NCBI RefSeq assembly: GCF_018129985.1
Contig: NZ_JAFCKT010000001.1
Span: 1,612,001-1,676,000 of the forward strand
Reading direction: 5' to 3'
Origin: Bradyrhizobium sp. SZCCT0148
GTDB taxonomy: Bacteria; Pseudomonadota; Alphaproteobacteria; Rhizobiales; Xanthobacteraceae
DNA length: 64,000 nucleotides
In this document: positions 8,950-16,891 of the stretch, one piece after another
How positions within the stretch are numbered: position 1 is the first letter of the stretch
Layout: each line of letters begins with the position of its first letter
Notes under the pieces: model-generated
Told to the model about the DNA's origin: nothing
Databases searched by the model: none
The model's input: the letters and a program-made list of their open reading frames with translations, nothing else
Program-made: the position numbers and the translations under genes

Positions 8950-9624
8950 ATGCAAGCACGGATGCGCCCACGGTCAGATCAGCCGGAGCTTCGCGATTTC
9001 GACCTGCCGGGTGTCGCGCCGTCGCGGCAGAAGCGCAGCCGGGAAACCACGCTGGCGCTGCTGCGCGCCGGCGCCGAAATGCTGAGGACGCGCAGCCTTG
9101 TGGAGCTCTCGATCGAGTCGCTCTGCACCGAAGTCGGCGCCACCGTCGGGGCCTTCTACAGCCGCTTCGAGAGCAAGGAGACCTATTTCAACGCGCTAAT
9201 GGCGCTGGCCATGCGCGACGGCGAGCAGCGGCTGGGCAAGATCCGGCGACCGTCACCGGAGGCAAGCCTCGACCAGCTCTGCCCCATCATCGTCGGCGGC
9301 ATCATCGCCTGGATGCGCAGCCACGAGGGCGTGCTGCGCGCCGCGCTCCAGCACGACGACACCCGCCCGGACAAATGGACACCGTTCAAGGCGCTCGCGC
9401 AGGCGACGACCGCGCGCGCCATCCCTCTCCTGCTGCCGGCCATGGGCAGGGGCCGCAAGGCGGCAAAGACACGCACCATCGCCTTCGGCTTCCAGATCGT
9501 GCTCGGCACGCTTGTGAACGTGATCCTCAACGATCCCGGTCCGCTACAGCTTTCGTCGAAAGAGATGGAGACGCGGCTCGCCGATTGCCTGCTGCTGCTG
9601 CTTCAGGCCGAGGTCGACCGATAG
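8950..9624 (+). CDS. TetR/AcrR family transcriptional regulator
   Basis: DNA-binding repressor of 224 residues. The N-terminal helix-turn-helix is at about residues 28-75: RSRETTLALLRAGAEMLRTRS, then SIESLCTEVGATVGAFYSRFESKETYF, the typical TetR recognition pattern. The rest is a ligand-binding helical domain with no assignable ligand. It is divergent from the arylsulfatase and starts next to a 22-bp palindrome, so it probably represses itself and the sulfatase, perhaps in response to a sulfate ester or product. No strong ribosome site is seen before ATG 8950; ATG 8962 is an alternative. Confidence 0.88.
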   Translation: MQARMRPRSDQPELRDFDLPGVAPSRQKRSRETTLALLRAGAEMLRTRSLVELSIESLCTEVGATVGAFYSRFESKETYFNALMALAMRDGEQRLGKIRRPSPEASLDQLCPIIVGGIIAWMRSHEGVLRAALQHDDTRPDKWTPFKALAQATTARAIPLLLPAMGRGRKAAKTRTIAFGFQIVLGTLVNVILNDPGPLQLSSKEMETRLADCLLLLLQAEVDR

Positions 9625-9641
9625 GCCTATTGCTCCCGCTG

Positions 9642-10004
9642 TCAGCTGGTAAGGTCGCCCGCCCGCAACAGCGTCGTGAAGCCGCCATAGATCATGCGCT
9701 TGCCGTCGAACGGCATGCCCTCCATCTTCAGCCGCGGATCCGCCATCACCTTCTTGTTCACGGCGTCGCGGGTCTCGCGGTCGCGGTAGACGATCCAGGA
9801 GAACACCACGACCTCGTCTTCCTTCGCCATCACTGCGCGTGGAAAGGAGGTCAGCTCGCCATAGGGAACGTCATCGGCGATGCATTCGACGTACTCGAGC
9901 GCACCGTGCTCCATCCAGATCGCGCAGGCGCTCGTCGCCAGCGTCTTGTAGGCCTCGATATTATCCTTCGGCACGGCCAGAACGAACCCATCGACATAGG
10001 GCAT
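9642..10004 (-). CDS. DUF1428 family protein
   Basis: Small protein of 120 residues matching the DUF1428 (YbaA-like) family: MPYVDGFVLAVPKDNIEAY, IWMEHGALEYVEC, VVVFSWIVYRDRETRD, and a C-terminal DPRLKMEGMPFDGKRMIYGGF. The fold is a dimeric alpha/beta barrel related to antibiotic-biosynthesis monooxygenases; the biochemical role is unknown. Start ATG 10004 is preceded by GAGGAG at good spacing and begins with the conserved MPYVDGF. It ends 17 bp from the end of the convergent TetR gene. Confidence 0.88.
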   Translation of the reverse strand: MPYVDGFVLAVPKDNIEAYKTLATSACAIWMEHGALEYVECIADDVPYGELTSFPRAVMAKEDEVVVFSWIVYRDRETRDAVNKKVMADPRLKMEGMPFDGKRMIYGGFTTLLRAGDLTS

Positions 10005-10168
10005 CAGGATCTCCTCGCGTTGTGTGATCCAAGGACGATGGAGCGCGCAACGATCCGACCGGGGAAACGCAATTTTGGATGAGGCAAACGGTCGCCATCG
10101 CCGACGCGGCCAGCGGACCAATCACTGTCGCTGAGGGGCTGGAGAGCCGGACCTTGGAAGGCCTGAGC

Positions 10169-10242
10169 TGGCTGGGGAACCTGGATTCGAACCAAGACAA
10201 ACAGAGTCAGAGTCTGTTGTGCTACCGTTACACCATTCCCCA
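10169..10242 (-). tRNA. trnQ: tRNA-Gln (anticodon CTG), CCA encoded
   Basis: Read on the minus strand: acceptor stem TGGGGAA pairs with TTCCCCA; anticodon stem ACAGA/TCTGT encloses the loop CTCTGAC, giving anticodon CTG (Gln, codon CAG); T-arm CTTGG-TTCGAAT-CCAGG; discriminator G followed by a genomically encoded CCA. Length is 74 nt with CCA. No repeat of its 3' end and no integrase were seen nearby, so there is no sign of use as an integration site in this window. Confidence 0.95.
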
Positions 10243-10773
10243 CCGAAGCGCTTGAAATCACTAAGCTTTCTTCGGAAGTTCTGCAAGGCAAGCTAATTGC
10301 TTTGCAAATCAGCGGCTCGCAGGCCGCTCATATAGCCGCGCTGACCTTCGCGGTCCAGCCCCTCTGTGAACATCGTCCGCTTGTTCTTGTTCTCCCTGCG
10401 TTCGCACCGACAGGACGTAAGGTCTCAACCCTGCGGAGGAATCCTGCGGCCCTTTGAGGCTGCGGAACAGCGATCGACCCGCATGTCGATCTATTTCTGC
10501 GCCGAGAACCCGAAGGCGAGCGCGGCCATCGTAGATGCGAGCAGGATGCCCAAGGTCTGAAACGGAATTCGCTGACGGCTCGCAATATACGGAGTGGTGA
10601 GCGTGACCGCTTCCAACGGCTGCTGAATGGTGGCGATCCGGACGACGAGTAAATGCGAGAGACAGACGCCGTGTCCCGCGACCTTACAGCCGACGATCTG
10701 CATTCGAATATCATTGTGAAAGAGCTTCGACGACCTATATCCGCAAGGCTTCCTTCCGAAACCCCATCTTTCC
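10243..10773. other. 531-bp stretch with no convincing gene
   Basis: Between tRNA-Gln and the DUF3750 gene. It contains the tRNA promoter on the minus strand, a hairpin AGCGGC-TCGCAG-GCCGCT at 10311-10328, and one doubtful small minus-strand reading frame at 10491-10703. Nothing else was recognised. Confidence 0.6.
10491..10703 (-). CDS. Doubtful small membrane protein (70 aa)
   Basis: The only ATG that gives a compact product is at 10703. The C-terminal part reads QRIPFQTLGILLASTMAALAF and GFSAQK, a plausible single transmembrane helix, and third codon positions are moderately GC-rich. There is no clear ribosome-binding site and no family is recognised. It could equally be chance. Confidence 0.25.
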   Translation of the reverse strand: MQIVGCKVAGHGVCLSHLLVVRIATIQQPLEAVTLTTPYIASRQRIPFQTLGILLASTMAALAFGFSAQK

Positions 10774-11517
10774 TTGCGAAGAACCGTGCTCATTTTCTTC
10801 TTGCTTCTGTTTGTACCGATTGGCCTGTCGGCCGCGCGGTACTATTGGCTTGGAGATGGCCGCGGCAATTGGCAGACGGCCGACCGTTCCAGCGCGGGCT
10901 TGCTGCCGCCCGCTTCTTCCCATCCCGATGCCCTGATCCGGGTCTATGCGGCGCGAACGGTCCGGTGGCGAAGCATCTTCGCCGTCCATACGTGGATCGT
11001 CGTCAAGGAAAAGGATGCGACCCACTACAGCCGATACGACTACACCGCCTGGGGCGAACCGATCCGGAGCAACGGCTTCGCTCCCGATGGAAGGTGGTTC
11101 GGCGCCCCGCCGGAAACCGTTGTCGCCTTAGATGGCCCACAGGCCGAGCCCCTCATTCCCAGGATCCGGAGCGTGATCGAAACCTACAAGTTTCGAGCTT
11201 ACGGCGACTACAGCGCCTGGCCGGGACCGAATTCAAATACCTTCGTTCAAGCCGCGCTTGATGCCGTGCCGGAACTTCGCGCAGTTCTGCCGCCGACCGC
11301 GATCGGCAAGGATTATCCCTATTCCGGAGAATGGATCGGGCTGACCGCCTCGCGCACCGGCTTCTATGCCTCGCTCTCCGGCTATCTCGGCCTGACGCTG
11401 GGCTGGGTCGAAGGCCTCGAGATCAACTTCTTCGGTGCCGTGCTCGGCCTCGACATCCGGCGGCCCGCCATCAAGCTGCCGGGCATCGGCCGCCTCGGTG
11501 TTGCCGCCGGTCTATAG
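10774..11517 (+). CDS. DUF3750 family membrane-associated protein
   Basis: 247 residues. A signal anchor (VLIFFLLLFVPIGLSAARYYW) is followed by VYAARTVRWRSIFAVHTWIVVKEK, TAWGEPIRSNGFAPDGRWFG, IETYKFRAYGDYSAWPGPNSNTF and SGEWIGLTASRTGF, which matches the DUF3750 family. The HTW, PGPNSNTF and related blocks resemble papain-fold peptidases of the NlpC/LRAT kind, but that is only an impression. Start is a TTG at 10774, giving RR before the hydrophobic stretch; GTG 10786 is an alternative. No strong ribosome site is visible. Function unknown. Confidence 0.75.
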   Translation: MRRTVLIFFLLLFVPIGLSAARYYWLGDGRGNWQTADRSSAGLLPPASSHPDALIRVYAARTVRWRSIFAVHTWIVVKEKDATHYSRYDYTAWGEPIRSNGFAPDGRWFGAPPETVVALDGPQAEPLIPRIRSVIETYKFRAYGDYSAWPGPNSNTFVQAALDAVPELRAVLPPTAIGKDYPYSGEWIGLTASRTGFYASLSGYLGLTLGWVEGLEINFFGAVLGLDIRRPAIKLPGIGRLGVAAGL

Positions 11518-11558
11518 CGCCGGACGGGACGGCGATTGACGATATTTCGTCACGACGG

Positions 11559-12461
11559 TCAGATCACGATGTGATCGAAGTCGGCGGCGATCCGGCTGTT
11601 CGGAAAGATCCTTGCCGCCTCGGCGAGAACCTCTTCGTCTTCATAGCGTCCCGACATGTGGGTCAGCACGAGCTGCTTCACACTGCTCGCTGCCGCAAAC
11701 GACGCCGCTTCTGCCGCGGTGAGATGCCCATAGTCCCGCGCGGTCGACGCGTCACGATCGAGAAACGTTGCCTCGATCACCAGCAGATCGGCATCAGCGA
11801 TGTGTTGCGCCAGCCCCTCGGTGGTTTCGGTGTCGCCGATGACGACGAGCTTCTTGCCGCCGCTCGGCGGACCCAGGACGTCTTCCGGATCGATCGTGCG
11901 ATCGGCTATCACGATGGCTCGTCCCGCAGCCAATTCTCCACGCATTGGGCCATCCGGCACACCCAGAGCCGAAAGGCGTTCCGGCAAGAGATGACGGCGC
12001 GCGGGACTTTGGAACACGAAACCGAAACTGTCGGTGTCACGGTGCCGAACCGGAAAGCAGGCGATGGTGAAGTCGCCGGCGTCGATCACCTGTCCTTCGC
12101 TCAGGGCCGCGAATGCGACAGGGATCGGCGCCCTGCCCGGACCCCAAAGGCCCGCGAACATCCGGACGACGATGTCGAGCGTGCCAGGCCCGCCATGAAT
12201 GGTCATCGCGTCGGCACTCCGCCGCAATCCCAATGTTGAAAACAGACCGGGGATGCCGAGCACATGATCGAGATGCGCGTGCGTCAGCAGCACGCGGTCG
12301 AGCCGCCGAAAGCCGGCGCCGCTGCGCAGCAACTGGCGCTGCGTGCCCTCGCCGCAATCGACCAGCATGCGCTGGCCGGCCGCCTCGATCAGCAGGGCCG
12401 GATGGTTGCGTTCGGCGGACGGAACGCTCGCAGAGGTCCCGAGAAATGTCAGGGCGAACAT
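11559..12461 (-). CDS. rnz: Ribonuclease Z (tRNA 3' endonuclease, metallo-beta-lactamase fold)
   Basis: Zinc endonuclease that trims 3' trailers from tRNA precursors. 300 residues, the usual length for the short form. FLGTSASVPSAERN begins the protein; the metal-binding H61-A-H63-L-D65-H66 follows in LTHAHLDHVLGIPGL; further ligands are in VRHRDTDSFGF, the aspartate in VIGDTETTEGLAQ and the histidine in LVLTHMSGRY. GLWGPGRAPIP sits where the substrate-binding exosite begins. Convergent with the DUF3750 gene, with a 41-bp gap. Confidence 0.9.
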   Translation of the reverse strand: MFALTFLGTSASVPSAERNHPALLIEAAGQRMLVDCGEGTQRQLLRSGAGFRRLDRVLLTHAHLDHVLGIPGLFSTLGLRRSADAMTIHGGPGTLDIVVRMFAGLWGPGRAPIPVAFAALSEGQVIDAGDFTIACFPVRHRDTDSFGFVFQSPARRHLLPERLSALGVPDGPMRGELAAGRAIVIADRTIDPEDVLGPPSGGKKLVVIGDTETTEGLAQHIADADLLVIEATFLDRDASTARDYGHLTAAEAASFAAASSVKQLVLTHMSGRYEDEEVLAEAARIFPNSRIAADFDHIVI

Positions 12462-12515
12462 GCTTGTCGTTTGTCCAGAGATGAAGCGTCCTTCCGCCCT
12501 GACGTCTCTAAGACC

Positions 12516-13526
12516 TTACAGCTTCACAACGACCTTGCCGAAGTGGGAGCCGGTCCGGAGATGGGCGAACGCGTGAGGGACCTCGTCGAAACCGTACACC
12601 CGATCGACGATCGGGTGGATTGCCTTGTCGGTCAAGAAGCGATTCATGGCGGTGAAATGCTCGCGCGATCCGACGGTGACGCCAATGATGTCGGCGTTCT
12701 CCCACTGAAGACGCGCGAGGTCCGGCTTCGGGCCAAACCCTGTCAAGACACCGATCTGGACGATCTTGCCTCCCGCAGCGACCGATCTCAGCGATCGGTC
12801 ATAAGTGCCGGGTCCGCCGAGTTCGAGGATATGACTGGCGCCTTCGCCGTCCGTCGCCTTCATCAGCGCGGCATCCCAGTCAGGCGTGTCGCGGTAGTTG
12901 ATGAGGAGTGAACCGCCCAGCGCCTTGGCGCGGGCGAGCTTCTCATCCGAGGAAGAAATCACGATCGCGCGCGCGCCCAGCGCCGCGGCGAACTGAAGGC
13001 CGAACAGCGCGACGCCGCCTGTCCCCTGGACCAGCAGCGTGTCGCCTTTGCCCATCCCGCCGCGAGCGATGAGGCCGTGCCAGGCCGTAACGCCCGCACA
13101 GGGCAGGGTCGCCGCTTCGACCGCGGACAAGTGCGCCGGCGCGGAGACAAGCGCGGTTGCCGGCAGCACGACATACTCCGCAAGCATACCGTCCATGGTG
13201 TTGCCGCCGAGGGCAGACGAAACATAGCTGGACTTGAATGGCCCCGCGATCCAATCGCGAAAGAACGACGCGGCGACGCGGTCTCCGGGCTGCCATTGCG
13301 TGACGCCCGAACCGATGGCATCCACGACACCCGCGCCGTCCGACAGCGGGACGCGACCATTCAGTCCACCTTGGCCGACGCGGTCGAGGATCATCAGGTC
13401 GCGATAATTCAGGCTTGCGGCTTCGACCCGGATACGGACCTCGCCTTTGGCGGGTTCAGGTCGACTGACATCGGCCAGCACAAGGCCACCGGCACCGGCA
13501 TCGCCGTTCAAATGGTAAGCTTTCAT
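12516..13526 (-). CDS. Zinc-less medium-chain alcohol dehydrogenase / quinone oxidoreductase-like
   Basis: NAD(P)H-dependent oxidoreductase of the MDR superfamily, 336 residues. GroES-like domain at about 1-120 (SLNYRDLMILDRVGQGG, PLSDGAGVVDAIGSGVTQWQPGDRV), Rossmann domain from about 150 (GDTLLVQGTGGVALFGLQFA), and a C-terminal catalytic half ending HFGKVVVKL. The cysteine cluster of the structural zinc lobe is absent, as in quinone oxidoreductases. ATG 13526 has GGAGGAG upstream. The promoter shares a 19-bp-spacer, palindrome-bearing region with the divergent MerR gene, so MerR activation of this gene by an electrophile or redox signal is likely. Confidence 0.85.
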   Translation of the reverse strand: MKAYHLNGDAGAGGLVLADVSRPEPAKGEVRIRVEAASLNYRDLMILDRVGQGGLNGRVPLSDGAGVVDAIGSGVTQWQPGDRVAASFFRDWIAGPFKSSYVSSALGGNTMDGMLAEYVVLPATALVSAPAHLSAVEAATLPCAGVTAWHGLIARGGMGKGDTLLVQGTGGVALFGLQFAAALGARAIVISSSDEKLARAKALGGSLLINYRDTPDWDAALMKATDGEGASHILELGGPGTYDRSLRSVAAGGKIVQIGVLTGFGPKPDLARLQWENADIIGVTVGSREHFTAMNRFLTDKAIHPIVDRVYGFDEVPHAFAHLRTGSHFGKVVVKL

Positions 13527-13566
13527 CTTGCTCCTCCGCGATGGTGTTCACATGGACGAGCACGAC

Positions 13567-13597
13567 CTGTAAGGTCTGACAGCACTGTCAGGGTCAA
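13567..13597 (-). promoter_or_regulatory. MerR-type promoter with 19-bp spacer and palindrome
   Basis: On the minus strand, TTGACC (13592-13597) and TTACAG (13567-13572) are separated by exactly 19 bp, the over-long spacing that MerR-family activators correct by twisting DNA. The spacer holds a perfect palindrome CTGACAG-TG-CTGTCAG (13576-13591). It reads toward the oxidoreductase at 12516-13526 and lies 13 bp before the divergent MerR start. Confidence 0.75.
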
Positions 13598-13609
13598 GAG
13601 GATTTTCCA

Positions 13610-13957
13610 GTGAAGATAGGTGAGCTTTCCCGCCGGACGGGAGTCAGTGTTAGGATGCTGCGCTACTACGAAGCCGAAGGACTGCTTGCGCCGCAGCGGA
13701 CAGACTCCGGCTATCGCGATTACGGTTCGACGGAAGAGGAGACCGTTCGGCGGATCAAAATGCTTGGCGCGGCCGGGATGACGCTGGAAACGATCCAGCA
13801 ATTGCTGCCGTGCGTGCGGAGCAACGATCCGGAATTCACGCCGTGCAACAATCTGCGCAGAATACTCGCGCAGCAGGTCAGCCTCATCGACGAACGCATC
13901 GAGACTCTTAGCCAAAGCCGGCGGATTCTGGCGGGCTTCCTGTCGAGCGTGAACTGA
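13610..13957 (+). CDS. MerR family transcriptional regulator
   Basis: 115 residues starting at GTG 13610. The winged helix-turn-helix is at residues 1-70: MKIGELSRRTGVSVRMLRYY, EAEGLLAPQRTDSGYRDY, TVRRIKMLGAAGMTLETIQQ, followed by a dimerisation coiled coil (LAQQVSLIDERIETLSQSRRIL). A CVRSNDPEFTPCNN segment at about 70-83 carries two cysteines but no copper or mercury signature, so the inducer is unknown. Divergent from a quinone-oxidoreductase-like gene; one palindromic operator serves both. Confidence 0.88.
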   Translation: MKIGELSRRTGVSVRMLRYYEAEGLLAPQRTDSGYRDYGSTEEETVRRIKMLGAAGMTLETIQQLLPCVRSNDPEFTPCNNLRRILAQQVSLIDERIETLSQSRRILAGFLSSVN

Positions 13958-13978
13958 GCGTCAACCGCCCGCTCGACT

Positions 13979-14095
13979 TCACCGCCCCCAATGCCACGAG
14001 AGCAGCAGCGCGTACAGAGCCGTCGAGGCGGCGTAGAGCGCGGCAGAAGTGCGTAGCCCGCGATCTGGCGCGGCACGATCCCCGCTTCGCGCCGC
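13979..14095 (-). pseudogene. Possible C-terminal remnant of a small membrane protein
   Basis: On the minus strand this reads EAGIVPRQIAGYALL, then after a one-base shift ALYAASTALYALLLSWHWGR and a stop at 13979. Both parts look like natural protein (hydrophobic helix, GC-rich third positions) and join if one base is restored near 14035. It abuts an MFS remnant on the other strand. No family is recognised; this may be chance. Confidence 0.3.
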
Positions 14096-14350
14096 TGCTG
14101 TCGCGGATGATCGTCGGTGCCGTCTGCCTGATCACCTTCAACACGCTTGGACGCGGCGCCACCATCATCACGCCGTTCCTGGTCGTCTCCTTGTTCGAGA
14201 CGCACGGCGTGGCCGGCGTCACTGATGATCGGGCTGCTGGTGGTGCAGATCATTGCGGTCTTCGCCCTCGGCATCGAGCGCCGGCATCGCAGTCTCGAAG
14301 AGCTCAAGGCCGAGGAATCGGCGGCGCCGGTGCTGAAGGAAGCTTCCTGA
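14077..14350 (+). pseudogene. MFS transporter, C-terminal remnant with a frameshift
   Basis: The first part reads DPRFAPLLSRMIVGAVCLI, TFNTLGRGATIITPFLVV and SLFETHGVAGV, the eleventh-helix region of a major facilitator transporter. Near 14218 the frame shifts, and the next frame continues SLMIGLLVVQIIAVFALGIE, RRHRSLEELKAEES to a stop at 14350, the last helix and cytoplasmic tail. The N-terminal ten helices are absent: the region upstream is the MerR gene and another remnant. So this is a leftover of a lost transporter gene, not an intact gene. Confidence 0.65.
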
Positions 14351-14573
14351 GGCAAGCTCGGCCTGCATGTTCGAGACGCCCGCTTTGGCAGGCGTCTCGA
14401 AGAATGGCTACAGGCTACGGTCCAGCCCCCCGCCCTGACCGCGGGCAGATCCGGCTCCCGTTGCGCGGCCTCCTCATCCCCATTTCAAAATCGCATGTTC
14501 GGTGCCCCGAGCGATCGGCACGGCGGGTAGCGTCGACCCAGCGATGAGATACATTGAGGCATTGGAGGTCGTG

Positions 14574-16061
14574 ATGACCGCAGATGCTGCTGACCTGAAT
14601 TATGGCTCGATCGGCGCCCTGCTGAGCGCCCTGCACGCGCGTAAGCTCTCCGCAGCGGAGCTGCTCGAACACACGATCGCGCGCATCGAGGCGCTGGACG
14701 GACCGATCAACGCGATCATCGTGCGCGACTTCGAGCGCGCCAAGGACGCCGCACGCGCGGCCGATGCCGCGCTCGGCCGCGGCGAGCGCCGGGCCTTGCT
14801 CGGCATCCCCGTGACATTGAAAGAACCGTTCAACGTCGCCGGCCTGCCGACGACATGGGGCTTTCCGCAGTTCAAAGACTTCCAGCCGACGGAAGACGCC
14901 CTGGTCGTCTCGCGGCTGAAGGCGGCGGGCGCCATCATCATCGGCAAGACCAATATCCCGATCGGACTGCGGGATTTCCAGAGCTACAACGACATCCACG
15001 GGACGACCAGCAACCCGTGGGATCTTGGCCGGTCGCCCGGCGGCTCCTCGGGCGGATCGGGGGCGGCGCTGGCCGCGGGCTTCGGTCCGCTCTCGATCGG
15101 CTCGGATATCGGCGGCTCGATCCGCGTCCCAGCCCATTTCTGCGGTGTGTTCGGACACAAGCCGAGCTTCGGCCTGGTCCCGCTGCGTGGATACGGCCTG
15201 CCGCCGGCACCTGGCCAGGGCGATCTCGCCGTCGTCGGACCGATGGCACGCACCGCATCGGACCTTGCGCTGTCGCTCGACGTGATTGCCGGCCCGGACG
15301 AGACGCGGGACGGGATCGGCTATCGGCTTGCACTGCCCGCCCCGCGACACGAAAAGCTCCGGGATTTCAGCATCCTCGTGATCGAGACGCATCCCTTGAT
15401 GCCGACGGGAGACGCTGTGCGTTCCGCCATCGGACGGCTGGCAGAACGGCTCGAACGATCGGGCGCACGGGTCGCACGTTCAAGCACGGCGCTGCCCGAC
15501 CTCGCCGAATCCGCACGGCTTTACATGAAGCTGTTGAACGCAGCGCGCAGTCCGCGCCTGACACCGGCTGCCCTCGCAGAGGCGCAAGGACTCGCTGCGG
15601 CACTCTTGCCCGACGACCGCAGCCTGCAGGCCGAGCGTGCGCGCGGCTGGGGCATGAGCCATCGCGACTGGCTGGCGACCGATGCGACACGCCTGCAGCT
15701 GCAACAGAAGTGGCAGCGATTCTTCCGCCAGTTCGACGCCGTGGTCTACCCGGCCGCTGCCGTGCCGGCGTTTCCACATGATCATTCCGAGCCGTTCGAC
15801 GCGCGACTGCTCGACATCGACGGACAGCCCGCCAACTACTCCGACGCGTGCTTCATCTGGGCAGATCCTGCATCGACCTACGGACTGCCGGCGACCGCTG
15901 TTCCGATCGAGCGGACACCATCGGGTCTGCCGATCGGCGTCCAGATCATCGGGCCTTATCTCGAGGACCGCACGACGATCGCGCTGGCTGGGCTCATCGA
16001 ACGCGAGTTCGGCGGCTTCGTCCCGCCGCCGTCGCTCTCTGCCATGCAATCGGCGAGGTGA
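14574..16061 (+). CDS. Amidase (amidase-signature family)
   Basis: Hydrolyses a carboxylic amide, releasing ammonia or an amine; substrate unknown. 495 residues from ATG 14574, chosen for the GGAGG just upstream (an ATG at 14544 is possible). The Ser-cisSer-Lys triad is visible: K83 in GIPVTLKEPFNVAG, S158 in SPGGSSGGSGAALAAG, and the nucleophile S182 in GSDIGGSIRVPAHFCGVFG. The C-terminal half holds PSGLPIGVQIIGPYLEDRT, typical of the family. It does not look like a GatA, since no GatB or GatC gene is nearby. It stands alone, between the MFS remnant and a convergent TetR gene. Confidence 0.92.
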   Translation: MTADAADLNYGSIGALLSALHARKLSAAELLEHTIARIEALDGPINAIIVRDFERAKDAARAADAALGRGERRALLGIPVTLKEPFNVAGLPTTWGFPQFKDFQPTEDALVVSRLKAAGAIIIGKTNIPIGLRDFQSYNDIHGTTSNPWDLGRSPGGSSGGSGAALAAGFGPLSIGSDIGGSIRVPAHFCGVFGHKPSFGLVPLRGYGLPPAPGQGDLAVVGPMARTASDLALSLDVIAGPDETRDGIGYRLALPAPRHEKLRDFSILVIETHPLMPTGDAVRSAIGRLAERLERSGARVARSSTALPDLAESARLYMKLLNAARSPRLTPAALAEAQGLAAALLPDDRSLQAERARGWGMSHRDWLATDATRLQLQQKWQRFFRQFDAVVYPAAAVPAFPHDHSEPFDARLLDIDGQPANYSDACFIWADPASTYGLPATAVPIERTPSGLPIGVQIIGPYLEDRTTIALAGLIEREFGGFVPPPSLSAMQSAR

Positions 16062-16086
16062 CACAGGCCGATCGCGCTTGCGGCGA

Positions 16087-16692
16087 TCAACTTCGGTCGG
16101 TCGACTGCGCCTCGACCGCCTGCACCGCCACGCTCGCCACCTGCCGCAGCGCTTCACGATTCGCGCCCGAGGATGCCATCACGCCCATACCGACCGATAC
16201 GGCCGAGACGTAGCGCGCGAGCGCGGCGGGGTCGGCACCTTCCTTGAGATCGCCTTCGGCCTTGGCGCGGATGAAACGGTCGCGGAGCTGGTCTTCATTC
16301 CGGGCGCGGTGGGCGGCGAGTTCGAAGGGTACGTTCTCGGAGCCGGTACCGCAGGCGATGCCACCCTGCACCAGCAGACATCCGGGCGGATTGGCGGGAT
16401 CGGTCTGCTTGTCGGCGATGCCCATCAGCATCCGTTCGGCCACCTCGCGGGCGGTCGGTGCGGCCACCACCTCGTTCATCCAGACGTTGCGCAGTTTGGT
16501 GTAGCGTTCGAGTGCGGCCTTCAGCAGGCCTTCCTTGTTGCCGAAACACGCGTAGAGACTCGGGGGATTGATGCCCATGGCCTCGGTCAGCTGCGCGATG
16601 GTGGCGCCCTCGTAGCCGTGTCGCCAAAACACTTCCATCGCCTGATCCAACGCCGTTTCGGCGTCGAATTCGCGCGGGCGTCCCATGCGCAT
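16087..16692 (-). CDS. TetR/AcrR family regulator of the divergent RND pump
   Basis: 201 residues. The N-terminal HTH reads RPREFDAETALDQAMEVFWR, HGYEGATIAQLTEAMGINPP, SLYACFGNKEGLL, a common TetR subgroup pattern; the C-terminal ligand domain has GCLLVQGGIACG. ATG 16692 has GAGGAG upstream. Divergent from the RND adaptor gene across 199 bp that contains a perfect palindrome at 16860-16875, so it most likely represses the pump and is released by a drug-like inducer, as in the AcrR and MexL-like pattern. Confidence 0.88.
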   Translation of the reverse strand: MRMGRPREFDAETALDQAMEVFWRHGYEGATIAQLTEAMGINPPSLYACFGNKEGLLKAALERYTKLRNVWMNEVVAAPTAREVAERMLMGIADKQTDPANPPGCLLVQGGIACGTGSENVPFELAAHRARNEDQLRDRFIRAKAEGDLKEGADPAALARYVSAVSVGMGVMASSGANREALRQVASVAVQAVEAQSTDRS

Positions 16693-16859
16693 GTGCCTGT
16701 CTCCTCGGAAGCGGCGGTCAGTAGCAGCCTAACGCCGGTCCCTATCTGATTGTTCTAGCTTTATTTTTCTTGTGTCTTCCCATCGTCGCGGTAAGCGGCT
16801 ACAATTTTCTTAGTGAATGGTACATAAGTATCTTGCACTGCGACATCCAGCTCCACATC

Positions 16860-16875
16860 TGTAGTGAACACTACA
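16860..16875. promoter_or_regulatory. Perfect palindrome at the RND pump start, probable TetR operator
   Basis: TGTAGTG-AA-CACTACA, seven-base perfect arms, ends 16 bp before the adaptor ATG at 16892. A protein bound here would block transcription or translation start of the pump operon. Half-site-like TAGTGA and TACATA also occur at 16811-16826. Binding by the divergent TetR protein is inferred from position. Confidence 0.65.
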
Positions 16876-16891
16876 TATCTGGAGCGCGCAA

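Noticed and set aside
10169..10773. tRNA-Gln as an integration site with an island beside it
   Set aside because: No integrase, no direct repeat of the tRNA 3' end and no phage genes seen.
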